A stretch of DNA of 13,349 nucleotides, taken from the NCBI GenBank assembly GCA_003118195.1, contig BEXV01005457.1, positions 1-13,349 of the forward strand, written 5' to 3'. Origin of the DNA: Hemicentrotus pulcherrimus. Lineage: Eukaryota; Echinodermata; Echinoidea; Camarodonta; Strongylocentrotidae. Position numbers and translations under genes: made by a program. The notes under the pieces are model-generated. The model was not told the origin of the DNA. It did no database searches and was given only the letters and a program-made list of their open reading frames with translations. Numbering within the stretch: the stretch's first letter is position 1; each line of letters begins with the position of its first letter. Below are positions 1-7,697 of the stretch, piece by piece.

Positions 1-20
1 CTAACCACAACATTTTGATC

Positions 21-57
21 TCCCTCTCTCTCCCTCTCTCTATGACCTCTCTCAGAC
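21..57 (+). repeat. CT-rich microsatellite
   Basis: Positions 21-41 are an uninterrupted pyrimidine run of CCCTCTCTCT-like units, followed after a short break by another CTCTCTC run ending near 53. It is a simple repeat with no coding potential. It is the first of six pyrimidine tracts in the window that all lie on the + strand. Confidence 0.85.
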
Positions 58-1740
58 ACAAGATCTTAGTTTTCCAGAATATTGTAGTATGCATCTAGAA
101 TCATGTGATGGAAATTATTTTAGCATTTGTTTTTGTGTAACCTCCAGAGCATGAAGGTCAATAACCTTTACCGTTTCCTCAACAAAGACTGATGCACACG
201 CACATGCCTGCCTTTTGCCATTGCTCATCTACTGTTATTTCAGTCTATCAAACTCAACTCATAAAGGTTTTGCATTGAAACCAGCTGTCATTAACAATTA
301 CCGTAAGAGTTAAGACTCACACCCTCACACTAAAGGGTTCCGGTAACTTAATTTGTCTCAGATCCCGAAACAAAATCTTGGATTCAGGTCATGCTGCAAT
401 GATAACTATAAACCTTCAGGTCAGTCAGGAACCCCATGACTTTTACAAGCCAATCGCCTGTCTGATTATCAAGATATTTATGATTGGAAATCAGAACCCA
501 ATTTTGCGTTTTGCTAACGGTTTGCATATCACTACAGTTTATTGGGGAAACAACTATGGTAAAGCCGTGAACTTCTTGATCAACTTAAAGCACAATTTGT
601 TTAGGGCTTCAATGTTACACCATACCACAGACACTGATAACATGTAGGGCGATGCATCTCAGTCTGATTTAACATTGTTAAACAATGCCTTTAATGGATT
701 TTTCTCCTCACATGAGGTATAGAGGTACTCTGTAAGGAAGTGGATTTCCAAACCAGACTAAATTTATTGCTTAATAGATTCATATCTACCTTGGATAGCA
801 TTAAAGGCACACTGTCCTTCTTGTAGCTACTTGCTCCCTCTATATACAAAATTGCCCCAATCGGTGCCTGTTGGTCCCCCATAACCCTCTTTTTCTTATG
901 TTAAATGAGAGGTGAGTTAATGAGATATTCACCTGTCACAGGGACCTCGCTGGCTCGCTGGGTGGTCTAATCCCTTCTAGCTGAAGTAGTAAAGCCTACC
1001 TTTAATGTGTTTTCCATTCTCGTCTGCAGCAATTGTTTCACTTTTTGCAACACTAGTCCTTATCTCTTATCCTGCCGCAGGGCTAATCCCTATTGTGCCA
1101 AGCCACAATTCCCCCCAGTGCCAAGTTTATAATGAGATAATCGGATTAATGCTTGCAAAACACTAGGCACAGTCCAATGGGCATGAACAATAACTGCTAT
1201 TATGAATGCGTGCAAACATGCAAAAAGCAGAGAAGTAGTAGCTTGCTCGCGTGTACGAAAGCATGATAACAATAGTGTGCATGCAGCCTTATGGCAGGCT
1301 ATGAGTTAAAATGATTTAAAAAGAAGAAGAGTTGGGCCATGTATTTATTGTCAACTGAGACAGAGAGCAAGAAATCATCAAATGACAGTTGAACCTTATA
1401 AACAAGGATAGAAACATGACTGGTCATTTGGTGTCAAACTGTGCTCTATATAGTCCAGAATACCTGCCTGCTGTGAAATAGGTGTGCTATTTGTGCATCA
1501 ATAGACCCCTCCATGGGTTCATACGGATCATAGGAATACACTACATTCTAGATCCTCCTTGTGCCTGTCAGGTGCTATCTACACTAACAAACATTATGGG
1601 TTAATATAATGATAATAGGGCATAACACGTTATGATATAATGTCATTATGTGCTTCCAAAGAGCTTTGGAAATGATTAACCTAGCTTTAGCAGCACAGTG
1701 CATTTCAAGGAATAATCCTACTAGGTGCACATTCACCTCA
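58..1740. other. Non-coding stretch, no gene recognised
   Basis: This 1.7 kb is A+T-rich, with only short open frames that lack codon-like composition. Examples are 378-647 on +, and 691-882 and 1090-1272 on -. I see no splice-bounded exon, tRNA box pair or long inverted repeat. The only local structures noted are a small perfect palindrome at 673-687 (CATTGTT and AACAATG around one A) and an AT-rich patch at about 1590-1660 built from CATAAC/GTTATG and TAATG/CATTA words. It reads as intron or intergenic DNA. Confidence 0.6.
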
Positions 1741-1782
1741 GCTAGATGGAGTGTGGCACATGTTAGGGCAAAGGGCGTTAGG

Positions 1783-1851
1783 GTTGTGGCATGGATTTGA
1801 ACCCTGTACCATGTGGTTTACAGTCTGGAGACTTACCTACTGGGCCACAAC
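1783..1851 (-). mobile_element. tRNA-Tyr-like SINE head
   Basis: Read on the minus strand, this segment has an A-box-like TGGCCCAGTAGG. Exactly 44 nt after its first base comes a B box, GGTTCAAATCC. That is the spacing between positions 8 and 52 of a real tRNA. Between them lies CTGTAAA, which reads as a tyrosine-type anticodon loop with GTA at positions 34-36. The anticodon and T stems do not pair well and the acceptor stem does not close in register, so this is not a working tRNA gene. Polymerase III boxes on a decayed tRNA scaffold are the hallmark of tRNA-derived SINEs. The body downstream, toward lower coordinates, has no boundary I can fix, and no target-site duplication was found. The family is not identified. 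Confidence 0.6.
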
Positions 1852-2149
1852 AGTTAACAGCTGAATTATCCATACCCCTTGTAGATTTGATGTTTTTGTA
1901 CCTCAAGAATGAAAGGTGGACTGGTTGAATTAGGGCCTTTGTTGAATACCTTTAGATAATATACTCTTTAATAAGTCACATTCCCAAGGAATGCAAAGCA
2001 GAATTAAATTACAAAACTTGGTAAGGGGATTAATAATTGAACTGTACTTTTATCTTGTGTTAACACCCTTACACTATACTGGTAATCAGGGATGATTCCT
2101 TTTTGCAAAATTTCCCCCAAAGCCCCAACCACAAGTTTATATTCAAACT

Positions 2150-2310
2150 TCTTTAGGGGCTCCTAACTACTACTCCTAACCCCATATTTTTATATTTCTA
2201 ATAATTATTGTATTTCTGTTTTTATACTTCGAGAGGGGGTCAAAGAGTCAATAAAATTCTTTAAAAAAAAAAACATTTAAAAAAAGAAATAAATTGAATT
2301 GAATTGAATC
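2150..2310 (+). mobile_element. Possible 3' tail of a retrotransposon
   Basis: An AT-rich segment carries an AATAAA hexamer at 2250-2255. A-rich runs follow at about 2262-2286, and then three perfect TTGAA units at 2294-2308. A polyadenylation-like signal followed by A-rich sequence and a short tandem pentamer is typical of the 3' end of non-LTR retrotransposons or SINEs. There is no recognisable reverse transcriptase frame upstream, so at most this is a heavily 5'-truncated insertion. Plain low-complexity DNA is the alternative. The left boundary is a guess. Confidence 0.3.
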
Positions 2311-2380
2311 ATGAAGTAAAAAATAATTTACAAGAAGAATCGGTCTGACCCTTCTGTGAATGACCTTGATCAAACATAAT

Positions 2381-2451
2381 CAGTTTGGAGCCAGAAGGAT
2401 GTTAACTGATTTACTTAATCATGGACTTAATGACCTTCTGCCTCCAAACAG
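2381..2451. repeat. Imperfect hairpin, 27-nt arms
   Basis: The arms at 2381-2407 and 2425-2451 are inverted copies matching at about 21 of 27 positions around a 17-nt spacer. The outer part is strongest, with TTTGGAG, CAGAAGG and their complements. This could be a short foldback element or a hairpin-forming transcript. No target-site duplication is evident. Confidence 0.6.
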
Positions 2452-2556
2452 ATGATATCATCATCCAACGCATCTTGCTGTGAATTTATGTCACTTTCTA
2501 ACCGTGAAGATACCCTACCAGTTGTCCAAATAATCACTAGCTATCTATCTCTCATC

Positions 2557-2767
2557 TAATGCTCTCACATTGTATAATGAGAGAGGGGTAGATAAGAGGC
2601 CAAGATGCCTGGCAGGGGTAATTTTATAGGAATGTGTTGGCTTGGTTGAATATGAATGAACTTGAACCCAGCGCACAACCAGTAAAAACATACACATAAT
2701 GCTCTACTGATAGAGAGGGAGATAATGGGGAGATAAGATGATGGGTAGAGGTAATATAGAAGGAATG
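2557..2767 (-). repeat. Diverged tandem pair, possibly a tRNA-derived SINE
   Basis: Segments 2557-2634 and 2697-2767 share an ordered set of words: TAATGCTCT, then GAGAGGG, then GATAAGA, then GGTAAT, then AGGAATG. They are offset by about 140 bp, so they look like diverged direct copies. On the minus strand the second copy leads into TCAGTAGAGCATTA, an A-box-like word. A GGTTCAAG B-box-like word follows at about 2663-2670, with roughly tRNA-like spacing. The pair may therefore be two 5' parts of one SINE, the other copy being cut off after the A box. Both boxes are degenerate and the tRNA reading is tentative. The repeat relation is firmer than the SINE call. Confidence 0.4.
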
Positions 2768-3380
2768 CATACTCACAATTCAATATGGAAACTTCACTTG
2801 GGTATAAAACCCAAGGTTTCTTACATCAGCCAAAACATTAGCAGAAATTTAAACCTCTTTGAATTATCATGCGTTTATAGCTAAACCTAAACTATGTATT
2901 GTACCTCAATCTTTTGAACACCTGTAGAAATAGCAAAGAAAATTATCAACATTGTATACTTTATTAAGTTTTTTAAAGGATTTCTAATTTGTATAGTCAA
3001 GATATGCCAAATGAATAGAGGTATCTTGTCAATGTCAATAAAAAAGGATAAGGGTTAATATTCTTAATGAATGAACCCCTTATCACAAAAAACAGCAAAC
3101 AACAACAACATGGGAACACCTGATATTCATCTTTGGAAAAAGTAAAGCGAATGATAAGAATTCAGAACAAACAGATAAAAATGAATTCGCATTTCACACC
3201 TTATTTACTTTAGACATGTCAAATCTGGCACCTCACAAAGCAAATATATTAATGGTCCTTAAATTGCCATTAGGGTGATAGGAGCAGACTCACATAGAGT
3301 CGTTAAAAGTGACTGTGTCCTAGCCTCAGCCCTGACCCTGTTACATCATGTACATGTATTATTTATTCCACACTAGGAGA
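2768..3380. other. Non-coding stretch, nothing recognised
   Basis: AT-rich DNA with many stops in all frames. I find no inverted repeat, tandem repeat or polymerase III box pair. The first TACATGTA of the window sits at 3351-3358. Confidence 0.55.
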
Positions 3381-3560
3381 TGTGATGGCTCAGTGGTAGA
3401 GCAATGGTCTCTTAACCAGGAGGTCCCGGTTCTCAACCAAGTCGATCCCGCTTGTGCCCATTTGTATTGGTAAGGCATTAATCCTCATTACCAAGTTCCT
3501 CAGAGAGGACTTAAAGCCCTCAGTCCCCTGGTTGCTTACTAACTAGCATGCAGCAGTCAG
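3381..3560 (+). mobile_element. tRNA-Lys-like SINE with interrupted B box
   Basis: The segment opens with a good A box, TGGCTCAGTGG with GTAGAGC following (3386-3402). The lysine-type anticodon loop CTCTTAA, with CTT in the anticodon place, is at 3409-3415. The B box should follow at 3428. The sequence there reads GGTT, then eleven extra bases, then CGATCCC at 3443-3449. Removing those eleven bases would give a perfect GGTTCGATCCC. The anticodon stem is decayed, so this is not a tRNA gene. A non-tRNA body follows to about 3560, containing the self-complementary words GGTAA/TTACC and a CCCCTGGTTGCT segment. This is the standard SINE layout. The 3' end and family are uncertain, and no target-site duplication was identified. 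Confidence 0.65.
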
Positions 3561-4166
3561 GTAAAACAAACCATCAGGCAAGAGAAGAATTTATGACAAA
3601 GCTATACAAAATTGTTCACATATACGGTAAGAAGCAAAATATTGTCATCAAATTCATGAAAATTACTAACTTCTAAAACATCATCAAAGATGTTTAGAGA
3701 CCATTATATATTCTTTCTATTGCATTAGTCATGCTAGGTAGCTTTGTGCAACTTATGTTTGTGTTGCTTTTGAAAGAGATAATACACACATGTACAAATA
3801 TCATGCTGCAATCGCAGATCGGAACATCGCATTTGCAAACTTACTTTAGTTCTGGTATCCCTTGAGGTAACAAAAATTGTACTGGTATTTTAAATTGGAT
3901 GGAAGTAGTGATCAATCCTTGTATGTAATATAATAACTCTTAGTATATTTCATTATTTTTGTCAAACCTACAAGTAGACCTATCTAATTACCAATATGAA
4001 CTGAATAAACAAATGTCAATTAATAAGCTGATCTACCGTACATGTATCTCTTTAAATAAAGACATGTTGCATGCCTTGCCTGGCTTGCCATAGCAAGTGG
4101 ACCGTTGTTATCAACATTGGAGGCATTTATGGGATAGACTCGATTCAAGGCAACTTGAGCTTTATA
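3561..4166. other. Non-coding stretch, nothing recognised
   Basis: AT-rich DNA without coding-like frames or clear repeats. A TACATGTA palindrome lies at 4039-4046. The open frame that continues from 4097 into the tandem duplication starts at GTG and shows no domain. Confidence 0.5.
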
Positions 4167-4325
4167 CCCCATCTCAAAGAAGAGGTGTTGACCCGAGTCT
4201 GGGGATTGTGGACTGTTACATCACCAGTACATTAATACTTCTCATCTCCCCATCTCAAAGAAGAGGTGTTGACCTGAGTCTGGGGATTGTGGACTGTTGC
4301 ATCACAAGTACATTAATACTTCTCA
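4167..4325 (+). repeat. 81-bp tandem duplication
   Basis: Copy one is 4167-4247. Copy two is 4248 to about 4325, where similarity ends just short of a full unit. Only three substitutions are visible between the copies: CCCG to CCTG, TTACA to TTGCA, and ACCAG to ACAAG. The duplication is therefore recent compared with the other repeats here. Because 81 is a multiple of three, the + frame stays open through both copies and gives a repeated peptide containing SQRRGVD and SLGIVDC. I consider that frame fortuitous: it begins at GTG, is short, and its flanks are non-coding. Confidence 0.9.
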
Positions 4326-4970
4326 CTGATAGGGAGAGAAAGCTAGGAATAGTCCGGCTAGATTTTCAAACAGGATCTAGCTAAGACGGACATGACCAAC
4401 CAACATATTTTATCATGTGGTCAACCAAGATCAGGAGAGCTAGGGTACATTAATCAATTCCAAACCAAGTGAAACTAAATCCCAACAAGCAAGAAACAAA
4501 TAATTCTGCCTTGGAGCTAGGCTATTGACTGACTAGTAATTCAAAGAGAGTCTAGGACCGACATGAAAGATTAAAAGGAACATATAACAAGCGTGACGGT
4601 ATGTAGTCCTAGAGATAGCCTTACACAGTTCATACATGTACCAAATGGCGGAAGTATGTGAGCAACTGCAAGCAATGGACTGGGTCATAGCTCATCGAGA
4701 GGGATAGTTGTTCAAATCATGGAGCTCCAAATAGTTTCCTTTCACATACAATCTCTATGGAAAGGGAAATATATTTCAGCCCCCCCACGAACTGAACCTT
4801 GAGTGTGTAAGCATGTGAGTGTCACAACTCTCTCAATGCACTATGGAAGTGGGTAACAATTGATGGGCCTGAATATAACTTCTTCTTTTGTAAACGATTG
4901 GAAGCTCGTCTTGAAAGCTTATTGAAGAGAGATGAAGTCACAAGGAATATACAGTATAAGTCAAAATAAA
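4326..4970. other. Non-coding stretch, nothing firm
   Basis: There are no coding-like frames. Several CTAG-containing words recur, such as AGCTAGG, TCTAGGACCGACATG and GTCCTAGAG, but I could not align them into a convincing inverted or direct repeat. A TACATGTA lies at 4633-4640 and a C run at 4780-4786. Confidence 0.45.
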
Positions 4971-4974
4971 CTAC

Positions 4975-5096
4975 CCCCCCTAACGCGTGTAACGTTTGCT
5001 AAACGTTAATTTTATATTAACGGTAGTAGGCGTTATCCGTTGGTTTTGTTAGTTTTGTTAGTTTTGTTAGTTTCGTTAGTTTTGTTAGAAGTGTTA
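4975..5096. repeat. TAACG-rich patch with a 9-bp minisatellite
   Basis: After a run of seven C, the patch is dense in TAACG and CGTTA words. It includes a perfect 8-bp inverted repeat, TAACGTTT and AAACGTTA, at 4990-5008 around GCT. It then runs into five 9-bp units of GTTTTGTTA at 5043-5087, the fourth being GTTTCGTTA, plus a degenerate sixth unit at 5088-5096. The patch has far more CpG than its surroundings. The CCGTTGG and TAACGG words resemble Myb-type sites, but with so many related words that is weak evidence of regulation. Confidence 0.8.
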
Positions 5097-5124
5097 ACTA
5101 CTAACCTTTTTAACACATCGTACT

Positions 5125-5125
5125 N
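5125..5125. other. Ambiguous base (N)
   Basis: This is the only non-ACGT character in the window. It falls between the TAACG/GTTA patch and a pyrimidine tract, where repeat-driven sequencing or assembly uncertainty is expected. The local length may also be unreliable. Confidence 0.95.
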
Positions 5126-5165
5126 CTCTCATCTCTCTTTCTCACTCTGCCTCACTTTTCTTTCC
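5126..5165 (+). repeat. Pyrimidine-rich tract
   Basis: An impure C/T run with CTCTCATCTCTCTTTCTCAC at its core, ending in TTTCTTTCCC. It is simple sequence on the + strand, like the other tracts in the window. Confidence 0.7.
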
Positions 5166-5475
5166 CGTCCCTATATGCCTTCCTAAACTATGCAGGAACT
5201 TACTCTAGTCTTTAGTTAAATAAGTTGAGGTAAACCTAAATAAAGGTCTGTCTCTGGGTCCAGAAGATAGTGTGTTGGGGCTTTGAGTGGCAGCTTGCAG
5301 TCTTGTAGATCAAACTTTCAGTATAAACATTTGACTGATAAGAGTTTGCACCTTTCAAGTTTCCTTAAACATATTCACTTTATATCACGGCTGCTTTCCT
5401 AAAAGAAAAGTATCTAGACTTTTTAAAAAATGTATCAGCTAGAATCTGTATTAAAAAACGTTGTGCATAAATGGT
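5166..5475. other. Non-coding stretch before a pentamer repeat
   Basis: There is no coding-like frame. It could be the truncated body of a retroelement whose tail is the TCAAA run at 5476, but no diagnostic protein motif is readable. Confidence 0.35.
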
Positions 5476-5495
5476 TCAAATCAAATCAAATCAAA
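5476..5495 (+). repeat. TCAAA pentamer repeat
   Basis: Four perfect TCAAA units, followed by a CCAAA variant. Short pentamer runs of this kind often mark the 3' end of non-LTR retrotransposon copies. With nothing recognisable upstream, this may equally be a plain microsatellite. Confidence 0.7.
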
Positions 5496-6144
5496 CCAAA
5501 ATGATTCCTAGAGGTATCAAACTACGACAACTGAATGTAAATACAAAGAAAAAGTTCTACATAATGTACCTTTTGCTTCATACTTGCCACCTGTTCATTT
5601 AGATACTTAAGACTATGTTAATTTCATTTTTGCCAAGAAGGAAAATCCCTTTCCTTGGAAGCCACATTAATCAACATCAATAATATATTCCCTGCATACA
5701 GTATATATGCCCCTTCCAACACGAGATGACAAATGCTTCAAAAACAGCCAAAGTTAAACGTAATACATGTATATGAGGTATAGCCTACATGTACGTTCCC
5801 TTATTTTTTTAAATATTTTTGCAACTATAAGTAAAAGGGGGCTGCAATCTACAAGCCTAGCTTTTCAGCTGTCCCCTCCATATGCCTGTTGTACACTGTG
5901 TTTCAATAACAATTATATTGTTAAGTCTTATTGTTTATCATATTTTATGCAATCCCATGTATTTTATGTTATTTTGTTGGAAATGAAAAAAAAAAATGAA
6001 TGAAATGTAGCTGGAATAAAAAGTAAGAAATCTGTGTCTTACACTAGCTGTACACAATAAAGCAATTTCAATTTATATTCAAAGCAGTTTACGACCACCA
6101 CTGTGAAACAGGGCTTTATAGTTATAAATAAAGAAATGAAACTT
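5496..6144. other. Non-coding; possible 3' UTR or retroelement tail
   Basis: There is no coding-like frame on either strand. On the + strand a T-rich segment at about 5925-5985 runs into AAAAAAAAAATGAATGAAATG and then AATAAA words at about 6014 and 6056, which could be a retroelement tail. On the minus strand the same DNA lies immediately downstream of the stop codon of the exon at 6145-6312, so part would be its 3' UTR. I see no AATAAA on the minus strand here, only the weaker variant TATAAA near 6115-6120 and 6072-6077. TACATGTA palindromes lie at 5764-5771 and 5786-5793. Confidence 0.4.
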
Positions 6145-6312
6145 TTAAATTGAAACCCACGGTTGCCTGAGCTTTGACCGACGTTCCTCTCTTCGTTTGC
6201 GTATCTCTTCTAGATCTCTGCCGTATGTACTATCAAACCCGTTGGTGGCAGCAGCCTCCGCTCTACTAACGATGAAATCCACACCATGCATGAACGGTGA
6301 CACATTCCAGAC
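6145..6312 (-). CDS. Probable terminal coding exon, gene unidentified
   Basis: The minus-strand frame reads from VWNVSPFMHGVDF, through an alanine-rich RAEAAATNG segment, to a charged tail RDLEEIRKRREERRSKLRQ ending PWVSI and a TAA stop at 6147-6145. The tail looks like a basic, helical cytosolic C-terminus. The segment is richer in CpG and more balanced in base use than its AT-rich flanks, as expected of true coding sequence. It is not a one-exon gene: the first in-frame Met is the one in FMHG at 6291-6289, and the frame is open upstream. Upstream on the minus strand, 6313-6370 is a T-rich tract that would suit an intron end. However, no AG lies between the tract and this segment, so the 5' boundary is uncertain. 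A canonical AG exists at 6267-6266, which would give a shorter exon starting at 6265. If the T-rich tract is itself translated it would form a hydrophobic, membrane-like segment. I do not recognise the protein; a decayed exon is possible. Confidence 0.55.
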   Translation of the reverse strand, partial: VWNVSPFMHGVDFIVSRAEAAATNGFDSTYGRDLEEIRKRREERRSKLRQPWVSI

Positions 6313-6420
6313 GTAAATTGGAAGGCAATAGAAAAATAAAACACAAAAAACACACAAACAACATAAATTATTAATAGCAAACCGTGCACATGCATATCGT
6401 TTCAAATTCCAGAATCTTTA

Positions 6421-6748
6421 GGCCTGTCTTCTTCAGCTCGAGTTTGCCAAATAACCCACTGTTTTAACTATCTCGATTACAAATTAACCAGTTAATTTGT
6501 GCCTTCATCAGCACGCGGTTGCAATCAGCAATATTTGATCCAGAAAATATCCTGAGAAAATCTTTGTCTTGTTTCCAAAATATCCAGCTTATTTGAAAAT
6601 AGCGAGCTAATTTTGCGCCCATCTTAGCTAGTTTGTGATGAGCGTATTGGTCTGGTAAAGACGCAAATTTGAGCTGCAGGATAATACATGGATCTTGAAT
6701 CTGAATACAGCAGGCTATTTGGCAAACTCGAGCTGATCAAGACAGGTC
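6421..6748. mobile_element. MITE family A, complete copy (328 bp)
   Basis: The two ends are inverted copies over about 45 bp. 6433-6453 is a perfect 21-bp complement of 6716-6736, and the extreme ends are GGCCTGTCTT and AAGACAGGTC. The element is flanked on each side by TA (6419-6420 and 6749-6750), fitting a TA target-site duplication. It has no coding frame, so it is a non-autonomous DNA transposon. TA duplication is usual for Tc1/mariner-type elements, but the superfamily is not established from this alone. Inside is a perfect 10-bp palindrome at 6479-6500. Interior blocks, including 6629-6646, recur in inverted orientation at 12439-12456, so the family has at least one more long copy in this window. 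The insertion lies about 110 bp upstream of the probable exon on its coding strand. Confidence 0.85.
6479..6500. repeat. Perfect 10-bp palindrome inside MITE A
   Basis: ACAAATTAAC and GTTAATTTGT surround CA. It lies about 14 bp inside the left terminal repeat. The other long copy has related but no longer palindromic sequence at this place (about 12580-12600). Confidence 0.9.
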
Positions 6749-6750
6749 TA

Positions 6751-7488
6751 TTAAGATTGATTTAATTGGAAGGCACTCTTTATACCCAGGACCTCAATTC
6801 ATTCACAAGACAAAAGAATCCCAGTCAAATACTGCTTTGTTAAACATGCAAAATAATCCACGAAATCTGTCCATGTCAATACAGCAGATCATCTACATGT
6901 ACTATTTATTAGCTTACTACGGTAATAACTTTACAATGATGATTATAATTATCGGTCCTCCTCCTGAAATGGCAAATCCAAAGACTAAAGCAATCAAATG
7001 ATAACTCCCACATAGGTTGACATATCCTAGCAATAAATTATTAACTCATTCTACATGCTCGTAATGAATTAAGAGGAGTAGTGAATTATACCTCCTTTAT
7101 CTCAATCTTAATTGTATTTTTTCAAGACATAAGAGGGGGAAATTCAACAACATCAAAATACAAATGAAAATTCCTTCTCCATACACAAGAAACATTCAAT
7201 GACAGTTAATGACCTTGCACTGTAATGGTGAGTTACTTACTACTATAAAAAATTGACAAACTTTGTTAGGTTAGCAATCAAATTTTTTTTTAAATACAGA
7301 ACAAAAACATTTGGAGGTCTGTACGTAACCCCGTATTGCCAACCCCCTGGATAATATATGTATGTGACGTGCAATTTCACTATAACATTCTTGTGGAAAA
7401 AGCCATTAAACCTCTCACATGAACCTATACAATGTCATGATTGTAAGATGGTAGCCTCCATAAACTGGCTGTTCTACTTACCGTTCAG
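6751..7488. other. Non-coding stretch, nothing recognised
   Basis: AT-rich DNA with no coding-like frame, tandem repeat or SINE box pair. TACATGTA is at 6894-6901. The open frame that starts at 7358 on + translates the pyrimidine tract into a low-complexity serine/proline/leucine string and is not a gene. Confidence 0.55.
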
Positions 7489-7540
7489 CCTCCCTCTTTC
7501 TTCTCCTCTCCTCCCTCCTCCTCGCCCTCTCCTCTGCTTC
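7489..7540 (+). repeat. Pyrimidine tract
   Basis: Nearly 50 bases are almost purely C and T, built from CTCCTC and TCCTCTCC words with two G interruptions. It is mixed rather than a clean dinucleotide repeat. A tract like this could act as a splice-acceptor polypyrimidine tract, but no coding exon follows. Confidence 0.8.
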
Positions 7541-7697
7541 ATAGTCGTCACCCATAGTAACTCAAAGCTAGTAACAAGATCTACACAAGAAAATACAAAG
7601 GGAGTAATGAAAGTCATTAGAGTACAAATATTTTAAATTTTAGAAAAAGATCAGTGTTGTTTTTTAAATTTGGTATCAGAAACTGATGAAGCATGCA

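Noticed and set aside
378..647. Open + frame of 89 codons
   Set aside because: It starts at TTG, has no domain, shows composition like the surrounding AT-rich DNA, and has no splice or promoter context.
691..882. Open minus frame of 63 codons
   Set aside because: Short, with no recognisable motif and no compositional difference from its flanks.
941..975. A-box-like word TGGCTCGCTGGG
   Set aside because: No B box follows at tRNA-like spacing on this strand, so a SINE call is not supported.
1783..1851. Functional tRNA-Tyr gene
   Set aside because: Box spacing is right, but the anticodon, T and acceptor stems fail to pair in register.
2565..2783. Minus frame encoding a hydrophobic, serine-rich peptide
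   Set aside because: It is a translation of the diverged repeat pair and pyrimidine-rich sequence on that strand. The leucine and serine content follows from CT-rich DNA.
3381..3450. Functional tRNA-Lys gene
   Set aside because: The anticodon stem does not pair and the B box is interrupted by eleven bases. A SINE head is the better reading.
4097..4384. Frame with a duplicated 27-residue peptide as a repeat protein
   Set aside because: The peptide repeat is a by-product of an 81-bp tandem duplication. The start is GTG, the flanks are non-coding, and the few substitutions include residue changes.
6313..6370. Clear U12-type (AT-AC) intron end before the exon
   Set aside because: An AC is present at 6314-6313, but the upstream CCTTCCAAT is a poor match to the U12 branch-site consensus TTCCTTAAC. 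It is kept only as one possibility in the exon finding.
6210..6395. Second minus-strand frame overlapping the exon
   Set aside because: It is a shadow in another frame. The frame ending at 6145 has the better codon pattern and the organised charged tail.
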